Both the position numbers and the translations under genes were made by a program. The notes beneath the pieces were generated by a model. That model worked only from the letters and a program-made list of their open reading frames with translations, was not told the origin of the DNA and searched no databases. Below, piece by piece: positions 17,456-26,629 of a stretch of DNA of 64,000 nt. The DNA lies in NCBI GenBank assembly GCA_012103325.1, contig WLWY01000003.1:682001-746000 (forward strand). The letters run 5' to 3'. Every line of letters starts with the position of its first letter. Position 1 is the stretch's first letter. This DNA comes from Alphaproteobacteria bacterium (lineage in GTDB: Bacteria > Pseudomonadota > Alphaproteobacteria > UBA8366 > GCA-2717185).

Positions 17456-17890
17456 TTAATCGTCGGCGCCATGCGCGCTGCCGAGAAGCAACTCACCGTC
17501 CTCATACCAATTGTCGATCCGGTCGCGGTATAAGGCGACGTAGCCTTTTATTCCCGAGACTTCGTCGCAAGGCGTCTCGTAGCCCCACATGACATCTTCC
17601 AGCACGCGCTCGCCGACCGTCAGCGTCCAATAGGATGCATCCCCCTTGAACGGACAATGGGTCGAATGATCCGTGCGTTCGAAGTGCGCCATTTCGATAT
17701 CGGACATTGGAAAATAACAGACCGGCTTATGGTTCTGTTCCTGCATCAGCATCACATTCGCACTATCGGCTATCACCTGTCCGTTGACTTCCACACGCAC
17801 TTGCTTGCCTGCCGGCACCATGTCAATTCGGTAGTCCGGCTTCTTCGCATATCCCGGACCGCTATTCGCGCCGCGCGCCGCTTCCGTCAT
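17456..17890 (-). CDS. DUF427 domain-containing protein
   Basis: 144 residues with the DUF427 signature: VEVNGQVIADSANVMLMQE, CYFPMSDIEMAHFERTDHSTHCPFKGDASYW, then a second half with VMWGYETP and GYVALYRDRID. These small cytosolic proteins are widespread and functionally uncharacterised. A strong GAGGAGG precedes the ATG. It is monocistronic, ending 4 bp from the convergent DUF547 gene. Confidence 0.92.
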   Translation of the reverse strand: MTEAARGANSGPGYAKKPDYRIDMVPAGKQVRVEVNGQVIADSANVMLMQEQNHKPVCYFPMSDIEMAHFERTDHSTHCPFKGDASYWTLTVGERVLEDVMWGYETPCDEVSGIKGYVALYRDRIDNWYEDGELLLGSAHGADD

Positions 17891-18002
17891 CTGACGGCCT
17901 CCTCAATTTATACGTCAATCACGGCCAGTGTATCTTGCCTTGCGTGAGGTGCGAACCGTGAGAACGGGTTTTAAGTTCAACTTTTCGGGATCGCCAACGC
18001 CC

Positions 18003-18659
18003 TCACATCGGTATCAGCTTTGTTAAATCCGGCGCTTCTGTCTCACCCCTCGGCAAGGCGACTACAGGCAGTCCGGGCAGGAAGCGAGCGATCGTATCGA
18101 CCGTCTCCGAAAGCGGCACGGGTGCTTCCGCCGACTCACTGACGACAACGCCAGCAATAACGCCGCCCCTGCTTTCGATCGCACAAACGGTCGTGAGTGT
18201 GTGGCTGATCGTTCCCAGATAGCTACCGGCAACGACAATCGCGGGCGCACCAATCGATACAATCCAATCCAAGACAGTTTCCGTTTCGGTAAGCGGAACC
18301 ATGGCGCCGCCGACGCCTTCGATAAGCAGTCTGTCTTCCGCTCCGGGCTGGCAAAACTTCACCAGGGCGTCGAAATCGATTTCGCGCCCTTCCCGCGCGG
18401 CCGCCATGTCCGGGGACAGCGGCGCACCGAACCGCCACGGAGTGATTGCATCGACCGCGGCTTCGGTTATCGGCTTGCCCAGGGCTTCCAGGATCAAACC
18501 ACTGTCGCTTTCGGCGGCCTGTTCCGGTTCGTAGCCGCTGAGAACGGGCTTCAAGACCCGCACCGTCAAGCCCTGGGTGCGCAATTGCCGGCAAAGCAAG
18601 GTCGTAACGAAGGTTTTGCCGATTTCGGTTCCGGTCGCGGTGATGAAGCAGGTGCTCAT
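18003..18659 (-). CDS. bioD: Dethiobiotin synthetase BioD
   Basis: 218 residues. ATP-dependent ring closure of 7,8-diaminopelargonate with CO2 to dethiobiotin. FITATGTEIGKTFVTTLL is the P-loop, followed by LKPVLSGYEPE, the substrate-binding FGAPLSPDMAA and LLIEGVGGAMVPLTE, all typical of BioD. The start overlaps the bioF stop in ATGA (18656-18659), so the two are translationally coupled. Confidence 0.96.
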   Translation of the reverse strand: MSTCFITATGTEIGKTFVTTLLCRQLRTQGLTVRVLKPVLSGYEPEQAAESDSGLILEALGKPITEAAVDAITPWRFGAPLSPDMAAAREGREIDFDALVKFCQPGAEDRLLIEGVGGAMVPLTETETVLDWIVSIGAPAIVVAGSYLGTISHTLTTVCAIESRGGVIAGVVVSESAEAPVPLSETVDTIARFLPGLPVVALPRGETEAPDLTKLIPM

Positions 18660-19813
18660 GACGCCATGATCCGTGCCTTTACGATCTCGGCGAGACGAAA
18701 GATATCGTGGTCCTCATGGGCTGCGGTGAACGTGAATCTCAGCCGCGCAGTGCCCTCCGGGACCGTTGGCGGCCGGATCGCCGTAACCAGGTATCCTTCC
18801 GTCTCGAGCAATTGAGACGCGGCGAGAGTCCGCGACGGATCGCCCAATAGGACGGGCACGATACAGCTCTCCGGTTCCGGCAACCCGAGGGTCCGGCAAA
18901 AGAGCCGTGCCTTTTCGAGCGGCAGCGCAGCAAACGCCGGCTCTCGTTTTATCAGGTCCAGCGCCGCGATGCTGGCCGCGACGGAAGCAGGCGGCAATCC
19001 GGTGGAATAGATGAACGTGCGGGACCGCGTGCGCATCAAATCGATCACCGGCTGCGCGGCGCAAAGATATCCACCATAACCGCCAATCGCCTTGGAAAGC
19101 GTCCCCATTTGCAATGGAACCGCCGCTTTCGATCCCGATAAGAAACTGCTGCCACGCCCGTCGGCGAGCACGCCAATGCCATGCGCATCGTCAGTCATGA
19201 ACCAGGCGTCATATTCTGCCGCCAGTGCACCAAGTTCCTCAATCGGAGCGAGATCGCCGTCCATACTGAAAACGCCGTCGGTCACGAGCATCGTATGGGC
19301 ATAGGAAGCGCGATGCTCGTCTAGCAACTGAGCGGCATGTTCGATGTCGTTGTGGTGAAACAAAAATGTCCGCGCGCGGGTTAAGGTTCCGGCTGCCAAA
19401 ATGCAGGCATGGCTCAATTCGGCGGCGATCAGCAGATCGTCGGGGCCGATCAGAGTGGGGATTATCCCGAGATTGGCGAGGTAACCCGAACCGAAAACGC
19501 AAGCATCGTCCGTGCCCTTCAGTTCCGCCAGTCGGCTTTCCAACTCACGGAAAAGCGGATGATTGCCCGTAACGAGGCGGGAGGCGCCTGAGCCCACCCC
19601 ATACCGTTCCGTTGCTGCGATTGCAGCGCGTTTGATTTCGGGATGCTGCGACAGGTTAAGGTAGTCGTTGCAGGCGAAGGAAATCAGTTTCTTGCCGTTG
19701 CGCAGGGTAACCGCTTGTTCCAACCGCTCGGTATCGAACAAGCTGCGGCGGAGCTGCTTTTGCTCTAACGCGCCCAGCTTTCCGCGCGCGAAATCTTCCA
19801 GGGATTGCGACAT
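18656..19813 (-). CDS. bioF: 8-amino-7-oxononanoate synthase BioF
   Basis: 385 residues, PLP-dependent alpha-oxoamine synthase joining pimeloyl-thioester and alanine. Seen are NDYLNLSQHPEIK, YGVGSGASRLVTGNHPLF, a cofactor region TDGVFSMDGDLAPI, DDAHGIGVLADGRG and the Schiff-base Lys in GTLSKAIGGYGGY. It diverges from bioB over about 140 bp. No palindrome resembling the alphaproteobacterial BioR box (TTATCTATAA) is visible in that gap. Confidence 0.96.
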   Translation of the reverse strand: MSQSLEDFARGKLGALEQKQLRRSLFDTERLEQAVTLRNGKKLISFACNDYLNLSQHPEIKRAAIAATERYGVGSGASRLVTGNHPLFRELESRLAELKGTDDACVFGSGYLANLGIIPTLIGPDDLLIAAELSHACILAAGTLTRARTFLFHHNDIEHAAQLLDEHRASYAHTMLVTDGVFSMDGDLAPIEELGALAAEYDAWFMTDDAHGIGVLADGRGSSFLSGSKAAVPLQMGTLSKAIGGYGGYLCAAQPVIDLMRTRSRTFIYSTGLPPASVAASIAALDLIKREPAFAALPLEKARLFCRTLGLPEPESCIVPVLLGDPSRTLAASQLLETEGYLVTAIRPPTVPEGTARLRFTFTAAHEDHDIFRLAEIVKARIMAS

Positions 19814-19952
19814 AAAGAAGACCTTACTTCAATCCAGCACTAAGGCCGGCGTTACGGGGAGACCCATTCTTGACGAGGCTCTCTGAGCGCCTATGCTTTC
19901 GGAGTGAAGCCAGTGTCCGCCGCTGCGCCAATTCTTGAGGAACCTAGCACCA

Positions 19953-20975
19953 ATGACCGTAGAGTCCGCAATCCGCACCGACGACTACTCCGTTCCTCCC
20001 ATAGCAGCTCTCGACAAGGGCACCGCGCCGGGTGTGCGTCACGACTGGAAAGAAACGGAAATTTCCGCGCTTTTCGATCTGCCGTTCAATGATCTTATTT
20101 TTCGGGCACAGATGGTGCACCGGCAGCATTTCGATCCCAATCAGGTGCAGATGTCGACATTGCTGAGCGTGAAAACCGGCGGCTGTTCCGAGGATTGCGC
20201 TTATTGTCCACAGAGCGCGCATTACGAAACTGGTGTGAAGGCGGAGAAGTTGATGGCCGTGGAGGCCGTCCTAGCCGAGGCGCGCCGCGCCCGGGACTCC
20301 GGGGCCACGCGGTACTGCATGGGCGCCGCTTGGCGGAGCCCGAAGGATCGGGACCTTGACGCGGTGTGCGCAATGATTGAAGGCGTGCGCGATCTCGGCA
20401 TGGAGACCTGCGTAACACTGGGCATGCTGACTGAGACGCAGACCGAACGGCTGCGCGACTCCGGCCTAGACTATTACAACCACAACATTGACACGTCCGA
20501 GGAATTCTACGGCGAGATCATCACGACGCGGACCTATCAGGACCGCCTCGATACGCTGGGCCATGTTCGCGATGCCGGTATCAATGTGTGCAGCGGCGGT
20601 ATTGTCGGCATGGGCGAGGCGCGAAGCGACCGTGTTGGCATGTTGAAGACGCTCGCCACGATGCCCAAGCATCCAGAGAGCGTTCCGATTAATATGCTGG
20701 TACGTGTTGAAGGTACGCCGGTCGACGGCGAAGCGGCTCTCGATCCGCTGGAATTCGTTCGCACGATTGCGGTCGCCCGCATCATGATGCCGGAATCCAT
20801 GGTGCGTCTGTCGGCGGGACGCGAGACGATGAGTGACGAAATACAGGCGCTCTGCTTCCTTGCCGGCGCGAACTCGATCTTCGTCGGTCCGAAACTGTTG
20901 ACGACGGACAACCCCGAGCGCGATCGGGACGAAGCGCTGTTCGATAAGCTCGGCATCGAGTCCATGCCGCTGTAG
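19953..20975 (+). CDS. bioB: Biotin synthase BioB
   Basis: 340 residues. Radical SAM enzyme inserting sulfur into dethiobiotin. The SAM cluster motif CSEDCAYC is followed by [15 protein letters not shown], the second-cluster Cys in [27 protein letters not shown] and [11 protein letters not shown]-like [12 protein letters not shown]. Start at ATG 19953 is preferred, with a GAGGA 11 nt upstream, over a TTG at 19935. First gene of bioBA. Confidence 0.97.
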   Translation: MTVESAIRTDDYSVPPIAALDKGTAPGVRHDWKETEISALFDLPFNDLIFRAQMVHRQHFDPNQVQMSTLLSVKTGGCSEDCAYCPQSAHYETGVKAEKLMAVEAVLAEARRARDSGATRYCMGAAWRSPKDRDLDAVCAMIEGVRDLGMETCVTLGMLTETQTERLRDSGLDYYNHNIDTSEEFYGEIITTRTYQDRLDTLGHVRDAGINVCSGGIVGMGEARSDRVGMLKTLATMPKHPESVPINMLVRVEGTPVDGEAALDPLEFVRTIAVARIMMPESMVRLSAGRETMSDEIQALCFLAGANSIFVGPKLLTTDNPERDRDEALFDKLGIESMPL

Positions 20976-20982
20976 CGAGCCG

Positions 20983-22278
20983 TTGAACACTTCTACGCCC
21001 CTGCCTTCATGGTTTGACGACGGTTTTCGTCATGTCTGGCTGCCCTACACGCAGATGAAAACCACGCCGCCGCCATTGCCGGTGGTGGCGACGGACGGCA
21101 TTCATATCGAGCTGGCCGACGGCAGACGCCTCATCGACGGTGTTTCTTCCTGGTGGACGGCATGCCATGGCTACAATCACCCGCACATCCAGCAGGCGCT
21201 TCAACGGCAGCTCGAGACGATGCCGCATGTCATGTTCGGTGGATTGGCGCACGAGCCCGCGCTTTCTTTGGCGCGCCGACTTTGCGACATACTGCCGGAT
21301 GGCCTGGAACGCGTCTTCTTTTCCGACTCCGGCTCTGTGTCGGTAGAGATCGCGATGAAGATGGCGCTGCAATACTGGCTCAACCAGGGTGTCGCATCGC
21401 GTAAGAAATTCATCGGGTTCCAGTACGCCTATCATGGCGACACGATTGGCGCGATGTCGGTATGCGATCCCGACGAAGGCATGCACGCCCTGTTTAGCGG
21501 ATTGCTGACCGAACAGCACATTGTCCCGTTACCGCGCACAGATGCGGAGTTTCAAGCGTTCGACGGATTTCTCAAACGGCATGCGGGAGAATGCGCCGCA
21601 GTCATTGTCGAGCCCTTAGTACAGGGCGCTGGCGGCATGAAGTTTCATTCTCCCGAAGCGTTGGCGAAAATTCGAGAGCACACGAAACGATATGATCTAT
21701 TGCTTATCGTCGACGAAATCATGACGGGCTTCGGACGCACAGGAACGCTGTTCGCCAGCGAGCAAGCAGGTATTACGCCGGATATCGTAACCTTGTCGAA
21801 GGCCCTGACCGGCGGGGCAATGGCTTTGGCAGCAACGGTAGCGACTCGGGCAATATTCGAGACGTTTCTGTCCGATAGCCCGGGCGCTGCATTGATGCAT
21901 GGGCCGACGTTCATGGCCAACCCATTGGGCTGTGCCGCCGCGCATGCGTCGCTCGACCTGTTCGAGAGTGAACCTCGGTTGGAGCAAGTTGCCATCATTG
22001 AGTCGCATCTCGCAGCCGCTTTAGAACCCTGCCGCTCCCGCCCCGGCGTTCTCGATGTCCGGGTAAAGGGCGCCATTGGTGTGGTTCAGTTGGATAACCT
22101 GACGGAGATCGACTGGTTCAAATCGCGCTTCGTCGAGAAAGGTGTCTGGGTTCGTCCCTTCGGCGACATCGTCTATGTAATGCCGCCCTTCGTTATTGGC
22201 GAGTCCGAGCTGACGCGGTTAACCGATTCCATCGTGTCCGTTGTCGGAGAATGGTCCGCGCGACGTTCGGAATCGTAA
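20983..22278 (+). CDS. bioA: Adenosylmethionine-8-amino-7-oxononanoate aminotransferase BioA (TTG start)
   Basis: 431 residues. Transfers the amino group of SAM to KAPA to make DAPA. Motifs are HVWLPYTQM (substrate-binding), SSWWTACHGYNHP, the GSVSVEIAMKMALQYW cofactor region, IVDEIMTGFGRTG and the PLP Lys in TLSKALTGG. The only start upstream of the essential WLPYTQ block is TTG at 20983, 7 bp after bioB; the next ATG would delete that block. The 3' end is overlapped by an antisense gene for about 106 bp. Confidence 0.94.
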   Translation: MNTSTPLPSWFDDGFRHVWLPYTQMKTTPPPLPVVATDGIHIELADGRRLIDGVSSWWTACHGYNHPHIQQALQRQLETMPHVMFGGLAHEPALSLARRLCDILPDGLERVFFSDSGSVSVEIAMKMALQYWLNQGVASRKKFIGFQYAYHGDTIGAMSVCDPDEGMHALFSGLLTEQHIVPLPRTDAEFQAFDGFLKRHAGECAAVIVEPLVQGAGGMKFHSPEALAKIREHTKRYDLLLIVDEIMTGFGRTGTLFASEQAGITPDIVTLSKALTGGAMALAATVATRAIFETFLSDSPGAALMHGPTFMANPLGCAAAHASLDLFESEPRLEQVAIIESHLAAALEPCRSRPGVLDVRVKGAIGVVQLDNLTEIDWFKSRFVEKGVWVRPFGDIVYVMPPFVIGESELTRLTDSIVSVVGEWSARRSES

Positions 22279-22940
22279 ATTCGGGCAAGTCGCGACGGCG
22301 GTACGCCGAGATAATACAGCGCGTGGATCTTCAGCCACCCCCAGACGATCGCAACCGGGTGGCGGCCCTCGAAACGGCGCGACGATGTGACGAGCGGCGG
22401 GTCCGAGATGCATATGGTCTCACCATAACGCTCGAGGCGGCGGACGAGGTCGAAATCCTCCATCAACGCGATTGGGCGGATCCCGCCAACCGCCTCCAGA
22501 GCAGCGCGGCGCACAAAGATTCCAGAGTCGCCGTAATAAACGCCATGGGAGCGAATCCAAGCATAAAAGCCGTCAAGCCATTGGCTGAAGGAGTCGGTGC
22601 CATCGAAGATCAGCCGGTGATTGCCACCAATGCATTCTGGATTGGCCGAAAGAACCCGTTTGATCCGTGCAAGCCCGCCTTGGGGGAACCGGCAATCGGC
22701 GTGGAGGAATAGCAACACGTCGCCAGACGCCGCCGCAGCGCCCGCATGAAGCTGAACGCCCCGACCGGCCGGCGACGGGATAAAGTGAACGCCACTGCTG
22801 AGGCCAACTTGCGGTGTTCCGTCGTCGCTGCCGCCGTCGACGACGATGATCTCCGGTACGACGGTTTCCGCCAAAAGCCGTTCGAGCAACGGCTGAAGAT
22901 TTTCGGCCTCATTCAGTGTTGGAATGACGACGGAGATCAT
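22173..22940 (-). CDS. TIGR04283-type glycosyltransferase (GT2 fold)
   Basis: 255 residues from ATG 22940. GT2 core: MISVVIPTLNEAENLQPLL, EIIVVDGGSDDGT, SPAGRGVQLHAGAAAASGDVLLFLHADC (DxD-like HAD), then GIFVRRAALEAVGGI and LMEDFDLVRRLERYG. This matches the TIGR04283 family linked to arsenosugar biosynthesis, although no arsenic genes are nearby. The start overlaps the stop of the upstream ferritin-like gene (TCAT, ATGA on the reverse strand). Its last ~35 codons run antisense to the end of bioA. Confidence 0.85.
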   Translation of the reverse strand: MISVVIPTLNEAENLQPLLERLLAETVVPEIIVVDGGSDDGTPQVGLSSGVHFIPSPAGRGVQLHAGAAAASGDVLLFLHADCRFPQGGLARIKRVLSANPECIGGNHRLIFDGTDSFSQWLDGFYAWIRSHGVYYGDSGIFVRRAALEAVGGIRPIALMEDFDLVRRLERYGETICISDPPLVTSSRRFEGRHPVAIVWGWLKIHALYYLGVPPSRLARIYDSERRADHSPTTDTMESVNRVSSDSPITKGGIT

Positions 22941-23641
22941 GCCGCCAACCTCACCTCGTCTTCGCTCACAAGACCGGTTTGAACCAGAACGCGCCGATGC
23001 CTGTCCCAGCGCTCGTTTATCCAGCGACGGCCCATGGAGAGCCTGATTAGGCCGGGCAGGTCGTTGCTCGCCGCGACCGCACATTCTCGCCAAAGCGCTT
23101 CCAGCCAGCGATAAATTTCGACTCGCTCGTCCTGGGTCAGCGTTTCGAGTTTCGCGGTGAGCGTGCGCCGGCCAAAAGCAATATGGCGGGCTTCGTCGGG
23201 TGAAATATTGGCATTTATGCTGCGCAGTAGCCGGCAGGGGAACCAGTGACCGAATTCCCGCTGCACGCGCAGTCCCTCTCCCTCAAGGAGCACGTGAACC
23301 GCCACGATTGTGCCCAGCGGCGAGCCGGGCCATACAAAGCGTCCGTCCAAAGCGGCTTCAAGCGTGGGCTCCGCCGGGCCGATCTTGCCGAGCCGTTCGA
23401 GATACCGGCGGTACAAATCTATATGACGTGCCTCGTCGGCAATCTGTGTATCGAGGAATTGCTGGGTGGCCGCGTCGGACAGTAAACCGCGTAGATTGTG
23501 GCACATCGTAAACGTGGCGACTTCGCCGTGATAAAGCTGGCTAACCGCAGTAATATAGGCACGACGTGGCATCCAACGCGGCGGCGTTATCGGTAAGCTC
23601 CAATCAATAGCAGGTTCATCTCGGTCGTTTCGCGCTTGCAT
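22937..23641 (-). CDS. Ferritin-like diiron protein
   Basis: 234 residues from ATG 23641; the longer reading to 23899 overlaps the MFS gene and has no family support. Four-helix diiron ligands are visible: Glu in YHGEVATFTM, DEARHIDLYRRYLERLG, Glu in LLEGEGLRVQREF and a second DEARHIAFGRR. That E/ExxH, E/ExxH arrangement is that of ferritin-like oxygenases and R2-type proteins. It is translationally coupled to the glycosyltransferase, implying that an oxidative step and a sugar transfer act on one product (inference). Confidence 0.75.
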   Translation of the reverse strand: MQARNDRDEPAIDWSLPITPPRWMPRRAYITAVSQLYHGEVATFTMCHNLRGLLSDAATQQFLDTQIADEARHIDLYRRYLERLGKIGPAEPTLEAALDGRFVWPGSPLGTIVAVHVLLEGEGLRVQREFGHWFPCRLLRSINANISPDEARHIAFGRRTLTAKLETLTQDERVEIYRWLEALWRECAVAASNDLPGLIRLSMGRRWINERWDRHRRVLVQTGLVSEDEVRLAA

Positions 23642-23697
23642 GCCCCTTATTATCCTTATGGTAAAATGGCCCGCTCCCACAGGGTCATCTAAAACTG

Positions 23698-23709
23698 ATT
23701 TTCGAAAAT
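23698..23709. promoter_or_regulatory. 12-bp palindrome in the ferritin-like/MFS promoter region
   Basis: ATTTTCGAAAAT is perfectly palindromic and lies between the divergent ferritin-like gene (start 23641) and the MFS gene (start about 23791). A regulator-binding site is possible; no assignment can be made. Confidence 0.3.
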
Positions 23710-23790
23710 GGGAGACGTAAACGTGCCGGTTGACGACAAAGTGATTATTTCGTGTGCAATTCCGGCACCGTTTCCAAGCCGGCTTTCTCG

Positions 23791-25005
23791 GTGAGCACAA
23801 TCGAACCCAGCGCCAATCCCTGGCGATCCCGCCTTGCCATTCTGCTGGGCGCGCATGCAATCGGTACGATGCATAGTGTGTCTGTTTTGGCTCTCGCACC
23901 CGTAATGCGGCCGGAATTGGGACTGAACTTTGCCGAGTTCGGCTTGTTGATGACGGCCTACAGCGCCGGGCAGGTCAGCGGGTCGATTCCCGCCGGCGCC
24001 TTCGTGGAACGGGTTGGCGTTGGCTGGGCCTTGGTCGGCGCATGCGTGATACTGACGATCGGCGCGGCGCTGTTGACACAGGCGGAAGGTCTGACTGTGG
24101 CGCTTCTGGCCCTGCTGACCATCGGCTGGGGGTACTCCATCACTAATCCTGCCACAGCACGCGGCGTGTTGGAGTGGTTCCCGCCTAACCGTCGCGCGAC
24201 GGCAATCGGACTAAAACAAACCGGAGTTCCCGTTGGCGGCGTCTTGGCTGCAGGAACGCTTGCGATCTCTGCATTCTTGTCCTGGCAGACCATCATCTGG
24301 CTGATTGCCGTGGCGACGCTGTGCAACGCCGCTATTTGTTTCACGATTGCCGAGCGGCCAAAGCGCCGTTCCGGCGCCTCGGCTGGTCCGCTTGCAGGTA
24401 TCGTAAAAGTAGCCCGTGACCGGAATTTCGGCATCCTCGTTCTCGCAAGCGGTCTGTTCAATGTCGGCCAATACAACTTCTTTACCTATCTCACCTCGTT
24501 CATGCGCGAAGCAGCACAGGCAAGTCAGGAAATCGCCAGCCTGACATTGGGCTTGGCTCAAGCCGTGAGCGCCATAGGCCGCATCGGCTGGGGTGCAATG
24601 AGCGACATGGTTTTCAAGGGGCGACGCAAGAACCTCGCGGCGAGTGTTTGCATGGCAGCGGCAATTTTCTTCGTCGGCATGGCCGTCGCCGGGTGGATGG
24701 CGGAAGCGATGATCGGAATTGTGGTTGCCGTTCTGCTGGGCCTCACCATCGCGTCCTATGCCTCACTGATGCAAACCATGGCGGTCGAGGCGGTTCCGGC
24801 AGAACATTCCGGATCGTCGATCGGTTATATTTCCATCGGCACGGCAACCGGCGCTATGCTCGGTCCCCCGCTCTTCGGCGCGGTCATCGACGCGACGGGG
24901 CGCTTTGCCGATGGCTGGCTGATGACGGGGGCGATCGTTGCCAGCGGCGTGTTGCTGTTTGCATACGGTTTCCGCGAGAACCCTGCCAAACAACACATAA
25001 GATGA
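23791..25005 (+). CDS. MFS transporter
   Basis: 404 residues from GTG 23791 (a GTG at 23752 would add 13). About 12 hydrophobic segments are visible, starting LAILLGAHAIGTMHSVSVLALAP, with the loop 2-3 region SAGQVSGSIPAGAFVERVG and a central loop rich in basic residues (ERPKRRSGAS). It belongs to the general major facilitator family; substrate unknown. Ten bases separate it from the gamma-glutamyltransferase gene, so uptake of a peptide, amino acid or conjugate for that enzyme is plausible (inference). Confidence 0.88.
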   Translation: MSTIEPSANPWRSRLAILLGAHAIGTMHSVSVLALAPVMRPELGLNFAEFGLLMTAYSAGQVSGSIPAGAFVERVGVGWALVGACVILTIGAALLTQAEGLTVALLALLTIGWGYSITNPATARGVLEWFPPNRRATAIGLKQTGVPVGGVLAAGTLAISAFLSWQTIIWLIAVATLCNAAICFTIAERPKRRSGASAGPLAGIVKVARDRNFGILVLASGLFNVGQYNFFTYLTSFMREAAQASQEIASLTLGLAQAVSAIGRIGWGAMSDMVFKGRRKNLAASVCMAAAIFFVGMAVAGWMAEAMIGIVVAVLLGLTIASYASLMQTMAVEAVPAEHSGSSIGYISIGTATGAMLGPPLFGAVIDATGRFADGWLMTGAIVASGVLLFAYGFRENPAKQHIR

Positions 25006-25015
25006 GGATGAAACG

Positions 25016-26626
25016 ATGAAAGGCCTTGTTGTCTGCCCGCAACCACGGGCTGCCGATGTCGGAGCCGAAATTCTCTCAGCTGGCGGAAACGCCTTCGATG
25101 CGGCTGTTGCGACGGCGTTCGCGCAGATGATCGCGGATCCTTTCATGTGCGGGGTCGGCGGCATGGGTTCGTTCCAGTATTACGTCGCTGCGACCGGTGA
25201 AAACGGCATGATCGACTTTCACGCGACGTCCGGCGCAAAGGTCACGCCCGATATGTGGCAGGCGGACATGAAGGGCCGCACAGAGGTTTCGGGCTACACG
25301 CTGTTCGACGACTATCGCAGCGAACTCGGCTATACCTCGATCATGACTCCAGGGACCGTTGCCGGTTTCGCCGAAGCGCATCGTCGGCTCGGATCGCGTC
25401 CTTGGGCGGAGTTGCTGCAACCGGCAATCCGTATGGCGCGGGAAGGCTTCGCGATGACCCCATATGTCCGGGATTTCTGGTCTCGGAAATTTATGGACGG
25501 CATTCCCGACGGCATGACCCGTATCACCAAGACGGACGCGTGCCGCGACATCTTCGTTCATCCCGAGGGCCGCTTGTACGAGGTCGGCGAAATCCTGAAG
25601 AACCCGGATTACGGCGATACGCTGGAGACCATTGCGACGGAAGGCGCTGAAAGTTTCTATCGCGGCGCGCTTGGCGACCGGATTGCCGGCGATCTTTCGG
25701 CAAACGGGTCCTACGTGACAGACGAGGACCTCGCGACCTACACACCGAGTAGCTACGCACCGGTCAAGGGGACCTACCGTGGCTTTGGCGTATCCTCCAA
25801 CCCGCCGCCCGGCAGCGGCGTTACCTTGATCCAGATGTTGCAGATCCTCGAACATTTCGATCTCGGCGCACTGCATCACGGCTCGGCTGCGCATATCGAT
25901 CTTGTCGCGCGAGCAATGGCAGCGGCGCACGCCGACCGCAACGCCTTCCTGGCCGATCCCAACTTTGCCGACGTCCCGGTTGAAATGATGCTGTCCAAGG
26001 ACCGTGCAGCCGAGTGGGCTGAAAAGATCAAGCAAGGCGAATTCCTCGGCGACGGCAAGGAAGGACCGCCGTCCTGCACCACCCACCTGTCCGTCTATGA
26101 CGAAGTAGGCAACGCGGTGTCCTGTACGCACACGTTGGGCACCGGCTCGGGCGTCGTCACGCCAGGGCTTGGGTTCGTCTACAACAATTCGATGAAGCTG
26201 TTCGACCCGATCCCCGGCAATTCAAACTCGATTGCGCCAGGCAAGGCGCGAACGACTGGCATGGTGCCAACGATGGTGTTTCGGGAAGATGGCAGCCCCT
26301 TGATGATCGTCGGTGCGCCGGGCGGCAGTGTCATCATCAGCGCGGTGCTGCAAACTATTTTAAACGTCATCGATTTCGGCATGTCGCCGGTCGAGGCCGT
26401 TACCGTGTCGCGGATCCATTGCGAAGGCGCTGCTATCCATGCGGAAGCACGTCTCCAGGATGCCGAAATGAAGGTACTCGAAGCAATGGGTCATGAAGTC
26501 AAACGTAACGCAATCAGCTTCGACCCCGTTATGTCGCGTGGACACGTTATCGTCGTCGATGAAGACGGTAGTTGGAACGGCGGCGCAGACCCTCGTGGCG
26601 GCGGCGGCGTGGCTTACGCGCGCTAG
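25016..26626 (+). CDS. Gamma-glutamyltransferase family protein
   Basis: 536 residues. N-terminal-nucleophile hydrolase that is normally self-cleaved into two chains. Motifs: GGNAFDAAVATAFAQMIADPFMCGVGGMG (large chain), the nucleophile region SCTTHLSVYDEVGNAVSCTHTLG with Thr at the processing site, and APGKARTTGMVPTMVF plus GAPGGSVIISAVLQTILN (small chain). No signal peptide is apparent, unlike periplasmic GGT, so a cytosolic role on imported or endogenous gamma-glutamyl compounds or lactam products is likelier. GAGGATGAAACG precedes the ATG. Confidence 0.93.
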   Translation: MKGLVVCPQPRAADVGAEILSAGGNAFDAAVATAFAQMIADPFMCGVGGMGSFQYYVAATGENGMIDFHATSGAKVTPDMWQADMKGRTEVSGYTLFDDYRSELGYTSIMTPGTVAGFAEAHRRLGSRPWAELLQPAIRMAREGFAMTPYVRDFWSRKFMDGIPDGMTRITKTDACRDIFVHPEGRLYEVGEILKNPDYGDTLETIATEGAESFYRGALGDRIAGDLSANGSYVTDEDLATYTPSSYAPVKGTYRGFGVSSNPPPGSGVTLIQMLQILEHFDLGALHHGSAAHIDLVARAMAAAHADRNAFLADPNFADVPVEMMLSKDRAAEWAEKIKQGEFLGDGKEGPPSCTTHLSVYDEVGNAVSCTHTLGTGSGVVTPGLGFVYNNSMKLFDPIPGNSNSIAPGKARTTGMVPTMVFREDGSPLMIVGAPGGSVIISAVLQTILNVIDFGMSPVEAVTVSRIHCEGAAIHAEARLQDAEMKVLEAMGHEVKRNAISFDPVMSRGHVIVVDEDGSWNGGADPRGGGGVAYAR

Positions 26627-26629
26627 CCG

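Noticed and set aside
19814-19952. BioR or other recognisable biotin operator between bioF and bioB
   Set aside because: No TTATCTATAA-like palindrome or other convincing inverted repeat was found in the gap.
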